Below are positions 27,827 through 37,500 of a stretch of 64,000 nucleotides of DNA, piece after piece. A program made the position numbers and the translations under genes. The stretch comes from Saccharomycopsis phalli (taxonomy: Eukaryota; Ascomycota; Saccharomycetes; Ascoideales; Saccharomycopsidaceae). A model generated the notes under the pieces. It did no database searches. It saw only the letters and a list, made by a program, of their open reading frames with translations, and was not told the DNA's origin. Every line of letters begins with the position of its first letter. Position 1 is the stretch's first letter. Where the stretch lies: the NCBI GenBank assembly GCA_020342235.1, contig CP073214.1:930001-994000 (forward strand). The letters run 5' to 3'.

Positions 27827-29359
27827 ATGAAGGCTGAATTGCCAAAATATATATTGAATATTTGCTGGCTTTGCGCCATGACAGCAATTGCCATCAGCTG
27901 CGGGTGTATTATCCTCCACCTCCTAAACTATAGAAAGCCGCTTCAGCAAAGACTTATTGTGCGAATAATAATCATCATTCCAATCTATGCGGCGGTATGT
28001 TACTTGAACTTAGTATCCTCCAAAGTGGTTATCGAACTTATTGAACCAATAAAGGAAATTTATGAAGCTTTTGTTCTTTATGTTTTCTACTGTCTTTTGA
28101 CTGACTTGCTTGGAGGCGAGCGGAATATTATAGTGATGACATCAGGTCGAGCGCCAGTGATCCAACCGGGGTTTCCTATGAGTATAATCGGCCAAAAAGT
28201 AGACATTAGTGATCCCCACAGCTTTCTTAATATTAAGAGGTGCATTCTTCAATACGTATGGTTGAAGCCGCTAATATGCCTTTTATTCGCACTAGCCCCA
28301 CTCTTCAAAAAAAGTAAAGGTAGCAGCTTTTTCTTCTCTTACTGGTTCTGGGTTAATTTGGGCTACAATATAAGCGTGACGCTATCCTTGTTTAATTTGG
28401 CGCTCTTTTGGAAGTGTCTTTATAATGATTTGAAGAAGTTCAAGCCCTGGGGAAAATTTTTGTGCGTCAAGTTAATTATTTTTGCTTCTTATTGGCAGGG
28501 AATAATCTTATCCATATTAACTTATTTTAACTATATTCATGAGTCTTCCTTTGAAATACAAAACATTTTGCTCTGTGTCGAGCTTATTTTCTTTGCGATT
28601 GGGCACTGGGTTTCGTTCAACTACAAAGATTACACAATTCAGAACTTGGGCAATGTTGGAAGAATGTCCTTCTGGTACGCATTGTCAGATGTTTTTGGTA
28701 TCTGTGATTTGATTATGGATTTCAAAATCACTTTCCATCAAGGTGAGGAGCTCTATAACTTTAAGAAGTTTCAAAGCGTGGACAACGACCAAAACATTAG
28801 TCTTCTTGATGGCATGACGAGAATGAAGAAACTAAATCAGGGGTTGAGATATTACAACGATGGCGGAAAAAGGGGTACTTATTGGCTAGAAGGTGCTGAG
28901 CGAGGATCTTTGAAGATGCAAGAGAGGATGATTGACAATGGAGATCTCATGGATACGTCAAGTAACAAGCAGAAACTCCCAAAAAGTGAGACCAAGGTCA
29001 ATACCAGCACAAAAATAAATAAAAATGTTCGGGCGCAAATGACACATGAACGAAAGATTAATGCAATCAAAAAAAATACCAAGGAGTTGTACAAGTTGGA
29101 TAACGAGTCCACTGAACGATTGCTAGCTGACATTGGGAGCTCCAAGGAGATTTTCTTGAGTGATAATAAGCAATATATTCAGGCAATACGGGAGAGGCCG
29201 TTTGGCGATGAGAATTATCCGATCATATACGATGAGATTGGATATCTCTACTCAAGAGAGTTTAAGCAACGTCGGGTGCAGGCTCACCAGAGAAAATTTG
29301 ACGAGGAGAGTCAATCTTTTAATACGCATGGTTCGTCTATATATGGAGCTATTAACTAG
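27827..29359 (+). CDS. Ost-alpha/TMEM184 (DUF300) family membrane protein
   Basis: 510 residues from the ATG at 27827 (MKAELPKYIL). About seven hydrophobic segments fill the first 280 residues, followed by a long basic cytosolic tail. Family-like marks are RIIIIIPIYAAVCYLNLVS, IKEIYEAFVLYVFYCLLTDL and KLIIFASYWQGIILSILTYF, as in organic-solute-transporter alpha, TMEM184, plant LAZ1 and yeast YKR051W proteins. The role in yeast is unknown; relatives act in transport or at vacuolar membranes. The tail carries charged low-complexity sequence such as KINKNVRAQMTHERK. Confidence 0.85.
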   Translation: MKAELPKYILNICWLCAMTAIAISCGCIILHLLNYRKPLQQRLIVRIIIIIPIYAAVCYLNLVSSKVVIELIEPIKEIYEAFVLYVFYCLLTDLLGGERNIIVMTSGRAPVIQPGFPMSIIGQKVDISDPHSFLNIKRCILQYVWLKPLICLLFALAPLFKKSKGSSFFFSYWFWVNLGYNISVTLSLFNLALFWKCLYNDLKKFKPWGKFLCVKLIIFASYWQGIILSILTYFNYIHESSFEIQNILLCVELIFFAIGHWVSFNYKDYTIQNLGNVGRMSFWYALSDVFGICDLIMDFKITFHQGEELYNFKKFQSVDNDQNISLLDGMTRMKKLNQGLRYYNDGGKRGTYWLEGAERGSLKMQERMIDNGDLMDTSSNKQKLPKSETKVNTSTKINKNVRAQMTHERKINAIKKNTKELYKLDNESTERLLADIGSSKEIFLSDNKQYIQAIRERPFGDENYPIIYDEIGYLYSREFKQRRVQAHQRKFDEESQSFNTHGSSIYGAIN

Positions 29360-29629
29360 CGATGCAAGCCTTGTGGCAGTGTACGCACAAATTAGCTTTT
29401 CTTTCATATCCTAATAAATCAGCTTGATCGTCTCCCTATATTTTTTTTAAGTTTATTTTTTCGGTCACACAGTCTATAGGGGGCTGTTGGCTTTAAAATA
29501 TGCGTTCTAACGCATGCGCTTGCACGTCAGTCCATCCAATTTAGAAAGCCAGTTGCCCTCAAGTAGAAAAAGCTGGTAGAATCTCGGTTTTTGTTTTTCC
29601 CTTACACGCAAACCTATTCACGCCATACC

Positions 29630-30637
29630 ATGTCGCAAGTTGAACATCTAGCCCTTTTTTTAAACAAGAGAGATGATAATTCTTGTATAGAGTGTGCTCC
29701 TCTTGGACAGGCGCCTAGTTCATTGTGTACTCAGATTGTCCGAGAATGTAACAAGTGTGGCTACTATGAGTGTCCAAAGACTACCAATATTGGCGGTATA
29801 GTTGGGGGAGTCGTTGGTGGTATTGCTTTTTTGGGGGTTGTCGTTGGGATCATTTTCTGGCACAGAAGAAACCGTAGAAAGTCTAACAGGCAGTTAAGGC
29901 TTGAGGCGCAAGAGAAGGAGATTTTGGAGAGTAACGAGTTTAAAGATGGCGATGAAGCAGCAGAGGCTAATGACTTTGTTGCTGAATTGGGCCCGCCAGG
30001 TATGCAACGCAAGAATTTCAGAAGAGGGAAGCTCAATAGCATCTACAGTAACGATAGCAAGTATGACTCGGGCAGATCAACCAGAACTTCTGTCTCATCT
30101 TTCTCGTCATTTGCTTCGTCAGCATTAACCAGAGCATCGAATATTATCCCAGTGGCATACATTCCAGGAGTTAAAATAAGAAGCGACTCGATGTTGTTAA
30201 AAAATAGAAAGCTTGGGTCTGACTTGGATTATGTCGTGAAACGGAAAAAGAGAGACCCTACTGTCACTGCGGTGAGAGGTATACCAAAGGTCGTGGAGAG
30301 ATTCAGTGATGATGAAAGCGAAACGCCCAAGCAAAAAAGCACTGTAAATAAACAAAAGGATAACCACAAGAGAAATTCATTCACCGGGTTGACCCACATA
30401 ATGGACCAGTCAGATGGGGCTACCGAACTAGTGTCTCTTGATTCTGACCATGAGTCTGAAATGCGGGACCGTCTCTCCACACAGCTGACTGTTCCAGTAA
30501 GTCGGTTGGATCCCAAATACAAAGGAATCAGACCTAGCTCTAGTATCCTTCTTGAGATTGGGCTTGATGATGAAAAACATCGCAACCCGGTGGAGCCTTT
30601 GAACCCATTTGATGATTCTTATAACGTCAATCATTGA
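29630..30637 (+). CDS. OPY2: Opy2-like membrane anchor of the HOG/filamentation MAPK branch
   Basis: 335 residues from the ATG at 29630. A short Cys-rich extracellular part has cysteines at 19, 22, 33, 40, 43 and 48 (CIEC, CTQIVRECNKCGYYEC). One Gly/Val-rich transmembrane helix follows (about 54-77), then HRRNRRK and a long Ser-rich cytosolic tail. This layout without a signal peptide matches Opy2, which anchors Ste50 and so Ste11 at the plasma membrane for Sho1-branch signalling. Assignment rests on architecture and the Cys pattern; the cytosolic part is divergent. Confidence 0.7.
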   Translation: MSQVEHLALFLNKRDDNSCIECAPLGQAPSSLCTQIVRECNKCGYYECPKTTNIGGIVGGVVGGIAFLGVVVGIIFWHRRNRRKSNRQLRLEAQEKEILESNEFKDGDEAAEANDFVAELGPPGMQRKNFRRGKLNSIYSNDSKYDSGRSTRTSVSSFSSFASSALTRASNIIPVAYIPGVKIRSDSMLLKNRKLGSDLDYVVKRKKRDPTVTAVRGIPKVVERFSDDESETPKQKSTVNKQKDNHKRNSFTGLTHIMDQSDGATELVSLDSDHESEMRDRLSTQLTVPVSRLDPKYKGIRPSSSILLEIGLDDEKHRNPVEPLNPFDDSYNVNH

Positions 30638-32402
30638 TGTTATGCTACTTCGTTTTTGCGAGAGTATGCTCGATATATGTTTTATGACACTATTGCTTTT
30701 CTTCTGTTTATGTTTATTGATTAATATCCCGTGGAATTATTTCTTGTTGTAGGATCATATAAACGTTTCTTCGATGAAATTGTATTATACCTCGCAATAG
30801 ACATTGCATCAATAATCAGCTTCTGGCACGTATGTATTTATCTAACTGGAGTTCCTAGTTTTTTCACCTATGATATGGTGGTGTGGGGTTTAGTTAGAAT
30901 AGCTTAGAATTTTATATACAAAGCGTACCTACACCATGCCTGGTATCGTTGTTGTTCAACGAATACGCAACACATCAAATTGACAAAACAAATACCAGAA
31001 TTTGTTGCTAGCTCGTCATAATCCGATTCTGAGCCAGTTTTGTCACTTTTCCAAGACGTCAATCCTCCAACTGACAATAATTACTATCATTAACTGAATT
31101 TTTACATCGGTAAGCTTCCGTCGGATATCCCCCGGTATATAGACTTTGAGGTCAAAGGTAGTTTGTTAAACACATATTACGATGGTAATTAAACCTGTAC
31201 TGACACTATTTATTACTCTTTATGACTTGCACACCACTAAGTATTGGCGGTATTTTCGATAAGCTAGTTTGTGTCAATACAGCTCACAAAGGATACGCCT
31301 ATGAAACATATGGACGGATTACTAAAATAATTAATTAAGTACTCCTGGAATATATATAACAAAATCAGTCTAATGCTCTCTTCTGCATCACTCATGTTCT
31401 AACACAAAAGACAAAATCAGGATGCCGGTTAACGAAGATACGCTATACGTGAATCATACATAAGACAGTGGTAGCCTAAGATCGTCGCCACAGTTCAATG
31501 CAGATAATGGTAGTATGTCAAAGAGCTGCGCCACGTTTCTTAATATAGCATAGTCTCAAAATCGGCGATTTAGGTGTATCGTTACAACGGCATTACACCA
31601 GATTTTGCCTATAAAGACGTCAATTGACATATTATAATTTCTAATTCAACGTCTATTTCATATTATATTATAAATGAGGTAGTCCTATTGCACCATCAGA
31701 ATGCGTAAACAGCTCGCTAATATATTTTGGGCTCACCAAATATTTGCTACACAATACTCAAGCTAACAGCCAGTACGCGATTTTGGAATGTTGGCTTATA
31801 ACCCTCAAATTAATTGGAACAATTTAATCACCTAGGATGAAGTTGGTAACTGTAGCTTATAAAAGTAGAATCTATGAAACGGAATGTACCGCAATGTGGT
31901 GAAAAGAAGGCTTGCCCTTAACTTTTGCGACTCGGATCGTCATTGAATTCCTTTTAGAGGATCTATACTTTCCATTTTTAATTATTATTTCCTGTCTGGC
32001 TCTAGTCCCTTCTTATGTGAAATTTCCCCATCTGGCGCAACTACACTTTACGCCTAGCATAAGCCCTTTCTTGTCAAGTATAAATAGTCAGACTTTTCTT
32101 TGAATAGTCAAGCGAATATATTTTAGCTACTTTACCAACTGGTATATTAGTTACTGTATTACATGCAAGATGCAACTAAGCCCCTTCATTGAACCTAATT
32201 TCTCGTTATCATGCTAGCTATTCTTCCTGATACTTATATTCATTTCAAAGAAAATTTAGATCTTCAATCCAGCCCTAGCTCCTTGCGGGGTTCGCCCCGA
32301 TTATCGATAATTTTGACTAGTATGACCTTCGCACTACCAACCTATAAATAGTAGTTACCCTCAATTTAATTTTTCGATGATGTGGTATTAAACATATAAT
32401 TT
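30638..32402. other. gene-poor intergenic region
   Basis: About 1.8 kb with no supported gene. The small frame at 31912-32103 has no features. A stretch near 32060-32163 (tataaatag, then an end reading gtattaca) faintly resembles the 3' half of the two LTRs further right and may be an older, degraded relative. A GC hairpin lies at 32286-32299. Confidence 0.5.
32286..32299. other. perfect 5-bp GC hairpin with TTCG loop
   Basis: CGGGG-TTCG-CCCCG, a perfect stem closing a UUCG-type tetraloop, isolated in AT-rich DNA. Confidence 0.6.
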
Positions 32403-32407
32403 TCAAA

Positions 32408-32848
32408 TGTAACGGGCAATCCTCGGTACCTCTTCTCTGGAGTATAGAAGGTACACGTGAATGGCACGTGAATACATACAACATGCAATGACAACAGGAA
32501 GAGGACCGGGACGCTCCGGTGAACAAGGTATAACCCTTGTGAGGGTACGTCTTTAGGTCATGTACATCAAGAGACAGGTATACTCTTTCCTATTAAGGAT
32601 AAAGAAGGTCTAGTCCGTCCCAAAAAGGGATTCTGACGCCTTTCCAGACGTAAGTCAATGGCACACCGCCACCATATAGAATAATATAAATAGCTGGGAA
32701 ACCTGCTATGAAGCTAACTCACTTTGGAAGAAATTCCATCTTAGCTTATTATAACAAACATTATTGTAAGCTCCTTCTATTCCCTCGGAATAGTATTTTA
32801 TTGAGGTAATACTGAATATCCTGACCATTTAGGATATTGACTATTACA
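32408..32848 (+). mobile_element. solo LTR 1 (Ty3-like family), fossil
   Basis: 441 bp, starting TGTAACGGGC and ending GACTATTACA, so bounded by TGTAA/TTACA inverted ends. It carries a TATA-like aatataaatag about 285 bp in, which suggests plus orientation. Preceded and followed by TCAAA. No internal region remains, so it is a solo LTR. It aligns along its whole length with LTR 2, by eye at roughly 80-90 percent identity. A Ty3-like origin is suggested by the 5-bp target repeat and position near a tRNA gene. Confidence 0.85.
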
Positions 32849-32853
32849 TCAAA

Positions 32854-33294
32854 TGTAACGGGCAATCCCCGGTACCTCTCCTTTGGTGCATAGAAGGTAC
32901 ACGTGAATGGCACGTGAAGGCATGCAACAGGCAATGAACAACATGAAGAAGAGCTGAATCCCGAGAACAAGGTCTAGGCCCTACGAGGATTCACCTTTAA
33001 GTTACATTGCACCAAGAGACAGGCTTGCTCCTCCCTATTAAGGATAAAGAAGGTCTAGACCGTCCTAAAAAGGATTCTGACGCCTCCACCAGACGCAAGT
33101 CAATTGAACACCTCCACCATATAGAATAATATAAATAGCTGGGAAACCTGCTATAAGCTGAACTCACTCTGGGAGAAATTCCATCTTAGCTTATTATAAC
33201 AAACATTATTGTAAGCTTCTTCTATCCCCTCGGAATAGTACTTTTATTGAGGTAATACTGAATATCCTGACGATTTGGGATATTGACTATTACA
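32854..33294 (+). mobile_element. solo LTR 2 (same family), 13 bp upstream of tRNA-iMet, fossil
   Basis: Also exactly 441 bp, with the same TGTAACGGGC start and GACTATTACA end. It lies 5 bp (TCAAA) after LTR 1 and ends 13 bp before the tRNA gene, where Ty3-type elements insert next to the Pol III start. Because the TCAAA sits between the two LTRs as well as outside, they are more likely two insertions at the same site than the two ends of one element. No internal region remains. Confidence 0.87.
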
Positions 33295-33307
33295 TCAAAA
33301 AACAAAT

Positions 33308-33379
33308 AGCGCCATGGCGCAGTGGAAGCGCGCAGGGCTCATAACCCTGATGTCCGAGGATCGAAACCTTGTGGCGCTA
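33308..33379 (+). tRNA. initiator tRNA-Met (CAT)
   Basis: 72 nt folding into a full cloverleaf. Acceptor AGCGCCA pairs with TGGCGCT, the D stem is GCGC/GCGC, and anticodon stem CAGGG/CCCTG holds loop CTCATAA (anticodon CAT). T stem CGAGG/CCTTG holds loop ATCGAAA. The A1-U72 pair, three G-C pairs at the base of the anticodon stem, and A54/A60 in the T loop mark the eukaryotic initiator rather than elongator. No intron. Confidence 0.97.
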
Positions 33380-33383
33380 GTAA

Positions 33384-33397
33384 TTTTTAGATTTTTT
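33384..33397 (+). terminator. Pol III terminator of tRNA-iMet
   Basis: Two T tracts (TTTTT then TTTTTT) directly after the tRNA gene. Confidence 0.75.
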
Positions 33398-33590
33398 ATC
33401 TAGTGATAAGTAGAGGAATTCTGTTTTGTAGAAGTTTCGGCCCAATTTTTTTGATGTTTTGCATCACACCATGAAGAAAAGAATTGCAGTTCAGGAGATA
33501 TTTCATTAAATGTCCTATAAGTAAAAAAAAATCAGACGCACCATGTCCTATGATCAATCCCCTGCATTTTGTCTTTTTCGTTCGGATATG

Positions 33591-33598
33591 TATAAATA
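33591..33598 (+). promoter_or_regulatory. TATA box of peroxiredoxin gene
   Basis: tataaata 45 bp upstream of the start codon at 33643. Confidence 0.5.
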
Positions 33599-33642
33599 CC
33601 GAGCGTTGCTCCGAATCGCAAGTATTCCTATTCTCAGAAAAT

Positions 33643-34182
33643 ATGACTTTACACGTTGGTGATGATTTTCCGGAAGGAGTCAAATTGCAATACGTTCAAT
33701 TGACTGACCATGAATCGAGTAGTTTGACCTGCTCAGTTCCTATTATTTACGATTTGTCGAAGGAAGCTGAGACAAAGAAGATTTTAATTGTATCATTTCC
33801 AGGGGCGTTCACCCCGACCTGTTCCCAAGAGCACATTCCAGAATATTTTGAGGGAGATAACTTGAAGAACCTTATCAATAAGGGTATTGACGAGGTTATC
33901 TTCTTGTCAGCCAATGATGCTTTTGTTTTGCAAGCTTTTGCGAAGGCGTTCAAAATAGACAAAAATGAGCTTCAAAGAAAGCATGTCATCTTTGCATCCG
34001 ACCCATTAGCAGCCTTTTCCAAAAAGGCTGGCTTGACATTGGACTTGAATGCTTTAGGGTTAGGAACTCGTACTGGTAGATATGCTATTGTTGTTGACCA
34101 TGGAAAAATTAAGTATATTGGAAATGAGCTGGGTTCTGAGGTTACTCTGTCTGGCTACAAGTCAGTGATTAATTCTCTTTAA
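33643..34182 (+). CDS. AHP1: Ahp1-type (Prx5 subfamily) thiol peroxiredoxin
   Basis: 179 residues from the ATG at 33643 (MTLHVGDDFP); the frame is open upstream but without a better start. The peroxidatic Cys is C60 in VSFPGAFTPTCSQEH. C30 lies in the segment where the Ahp1 resolving Cys is found. Later marks are VIFLSANDAFVLQAFAK and GLGTRTGRYAIVVDHGKI, typical of atypical 2-Cys Prx5/Ahp1 proteins. Reduces alkyl hydroperoxides with thioredoxin as donor; a thioredoxin gene lies at 49420 in this window. Confidence 0.92.
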   Translation: MTLHVGDDFPEGVKLQYVQLTDHESSSLTCSVPIIYDLSKEAETKKILIVSFPGAFTPTCSQEHIPEYFEGDNLKNLINKGIDEVIFLSANDAFVLQAFAKAFKIDKNELQRKHVIFASDPLAAFSKKAGLTLDLNALGLGTRTGRYAIVVDHGKIKYIGNELGSEVTLSGYKSVINSL

Positions 34183-34562
34183 GTAGTCCGGGGAAATATA
34201 TATTGTAACTAAGTTCCGTAACTAATTTCATTATTCCGAAAAAAGTCTTGAACTTTCCATTATTATTTCTTTACTGCCCTATTTCCTTTTGGTTTTTACA
34301 CCTTTATACAATAGGGGCTAACCCCACACAGATCATCTATGATATACCAAAATGGACTGCTCACCGACCCATCCTCTACACACGATTGTAAATAGGAAGG
34401 CTTAGAACTAAACTTTGGAGTGAGTGTATTTATTTATTTTATCAGTAGGTATCCTAGTTACTATATTACTTCGATATATACGCCGTTTTACGTCTGAACC
34501 ATCATTACCCGGATTTACAGGCAGCCAAAATTTTTCAGGTTGGCCAATTAGAGCTAATAACT
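34183..34562. other. intergenic region AHP1/CLU1
   Basis: 380 bp with no coding frame of note. TTACCCGG at 34505-34512 lies 50 bp before the CLU1 start; an AT-rich stretch precedes it. Confidence 0.45.
34505..34512 (+). promoter_or_regulatory. Reb1-like site TTACCCGG upstream of CLU1
   Basis: Exact match, 50 bp from the start codon. Confidence 0.45.
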
Positions 34563-37500
34563 ATGTCCAAGGAAGAAAGTAGTTCTGAGTTAATAGTGGT
34601 GACTGTGAAACTTCCACCTGGGGAATCTGTTCCGCAAATCAAGTTTAATTCAAGTAGCAATGAGACTATTGATTCTGTTATCCAAAATATATCATTACTA
34701 CCAGCTACCTCTCATTTGACTTCGTTTGATCTTGCCAATGAATCTGGGGTATTACTGGAACAAGTAACCTTGGCTGAATTAAATTCGGTCGAATTGACCT
34801 TGGTCGAAAAGAATTATAATCAAAAATCTATTCGTGATCATTTGCTCAAGATTAGAGAAATGTCTGGGTTGTCGTTGTACGAGAATTCCAATCCATTGGG
34901 AATGGAATACGCTGGAGTAGGATCTGGTACTTCAAAGTTTAGTAATTTGGAACTCACAGAGGAAGCTAGCTACAGCTCTGAGACTGAGGCCGAGTTTTCT
35001 GAACAGGACAAGCAAGCGTTTAAACAATTGGTTGACATGTCATTAAAAGATCAAGCCGATATTGACTCAGTAATTGCCAAAAAGAACTACAAGTTGATTC
35101 CTGGGCTCAAAAATTTGTCTTTGTCTAGCTGGAATCCTGTTCGATCCAGTTTTAAATTAAACCAAGGACATTTGTTGTACTTGCAAGTTCAGACTTTGGA
35201 AAATGAGAATTTCCACATCACTGCCAGCGTCAATGGATTCTATATCAATAATAGTTCCAACACGAAATTTGACCCGTCCATTAAAGTTAAGAATGGCAAA
35301 AAGATTGGCAATGTGAAGTTTCATTCTTTGCACAATTTATTAGTAAAAGTTTCCAAAATGTACTTGGAGGTTCAGACCAAGAACCAGAACTTGATGTTAG
35401 AGAACAGTCCATTGAATTATTTGATACCAATAAGCTCGCTTTTGTCAGATCCTTGGATTGTTGACGGAAAGTTATTTTCAAGTGCTAACGATAATTTGCC
35501 GGACTATGGAAAAACCCAATTGCAATTCTTGATTGGAGGAAATGACAGTGGTGATTTGTTCAGAGACTGGAACGAAGACTACCAATCATTTGTTGAGTTA
35601 GATCGCAGCGAATTGCCCCAAAGAATTGTCAGAGAGCGTTTGTTACGTAAGGTTGGCTTTGAGTTCAGCATCAATACCGCGAAGACTGCAGTTGCCATTT
35701 TGAATGATGAAATATCTTCATTGAATCCTGAGGAAAAGGATTATCAAGAAAAAATTTTCCTTAGAAATAACATTTTCTACTCTTTTGCTGTTGATTCAAC
35801 TGATCAATATGTTGGAATTGGGGGAGAAGAAGCTGCTAGATCTGCAGCCAACAAGGATTTGGCTACTTTAAATATTTTGAAGCGATTGGATTATGATAAA
35901 ATAAAGCATGCCATGACTTCGGTTGTCGATTATGCTGGACGCAGAATTGTTTGCCAGACCCCAATTCCAGGAATATTTAACGAAGCAGAAGCTGGCGTTA
36001 GCAAGATTCAATATGGGTTGACTGATGACAATGTCACCATTAATGCTTCTGAGAAGTTCACTGAATTACTCAAGCCTATCTCAGAATTCTTTCACTTGAA
36101 GAGCCACAAAGTCTGGAAGGAATCACCAGAGGACAGCAAAGAGTTGGTCACCTCTTTTGTATCAAAGGGATTAAAGGGAACTGACAACAGATATTATCTT
36201 ATTGATTTGTTTAGAACTACTCCATTGGATATTAACTTTGTGGAAGAGAACTGGAATGCCAAAGATAATAAGTACCCTTATAAGCTGGCTTTATTGAGAC
36301 ACGAATTGGTTGAAGAATGGTTCAGAAGAAATCTTGCAGCAGAGATTACAAAGGAATCTGAACATTTACCAGAAGATCAGCAGTTGAGCATCGATGCCTC
36401 CAAGTTCCAATTCAATCCAGACTGCTTCTTTTTAGATGAAGAGAACTTGCCTGAGGAAGAGAAGAAACAATTAGAGGTGGAAAAGGCCCAAATCAGAGGT
36501 ATCAGCACTTTCTTGAGAGATACTATTATTAAGGAATTTCTTCAAGATATCTTTGAAGAGCGGTTATTGGTACCATTTGATGGTGATCACTTGGCCCTGA
36601 CCTTGCATAAGCAAGGTATCAACATGCGATACTTAGGATTTTTGGCCAAGAAGACATTGTCGATGAAGCAGGAATTTGAAAATGAACAATTGGAAAATAT
36701 TAAAGAAATCGAGCAAGAGGAAGAAATGAAGGAAGAGACTGAAACCGAGAAAGAGACTGAGAAAGAGACTGAGAAAGAGACTGAGAAAGAGACTGAGAAA
36801 GAGACTGAGCAAAATGAAAAGGACCAAAAGAAAGAAAAGGAGGAAGAAAAGGAAGAACATTTGAGCAACCAGTCTACATCTATCTACGACAGCTTGTACG
36901 CCGTTTTTATTCAAGAAATCATTTCTAGATCGTTTAAGCATGTCTTAAGAAAGACTACAAAGACTTTGCCTTTGCCATACCACGGAAATATTGCTACCTA
37001 CTATTTGAATTTGTTATTCAATACTGATAACCAAAAATTGGTTTTGAATGATTTTATCAAGTCTGCATACAATATTAAGCTCCCAGAATTTGCTAAATCT
37101 AGTAAAGAATTTCATGAGATAATTAATAAGGAGGCTATTAGTCGTTTCAGAATGGAAGTAGATTTGACTGAGATCAACAATCCGTATGGATTATTGAGAG
37201 AGATTGTGACAAAGTGTGGTTTACAAATGGAAAAGAAAGACTACTTCAAAGAAAACAAGGGATTCATTAATACTGATATTTTAAATATTCTTCCAAAGAT
37301 AAAGTCTTGTATATATAATTCTACATTGGCAGATGAGATTTGGGAAGCTGGCCGTGAGTATATTGCCAAAGACAAGAATATGGGACTTTCTTTATTGCAA
37401 GAATCATTGTCACTTTCAGACCAGATTTACGGTAATATTCACGAGAAAATGGCCGAAAGATATGATCAGCTTACTTCTATTTACAATGAATTGGGTATGG

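Larger units (their letters stand above)
32403..33299. repeat. three copies of 5-bp TCAAA flanking and separating two LTRs
   Basis: TCAAA at 32403-32407, 32849-32853 and 33295-33299. This is what successive insertion into the same 5-bp target would leave. Confidence 0.85.

Noticed and set aside
31912-32103. 63-codon frame in the gene-poor region
   Set aside because: Begins at a TTG codon, which yeasts rarely use for initiation, and shows no feature beyond chance hydrophobicity.
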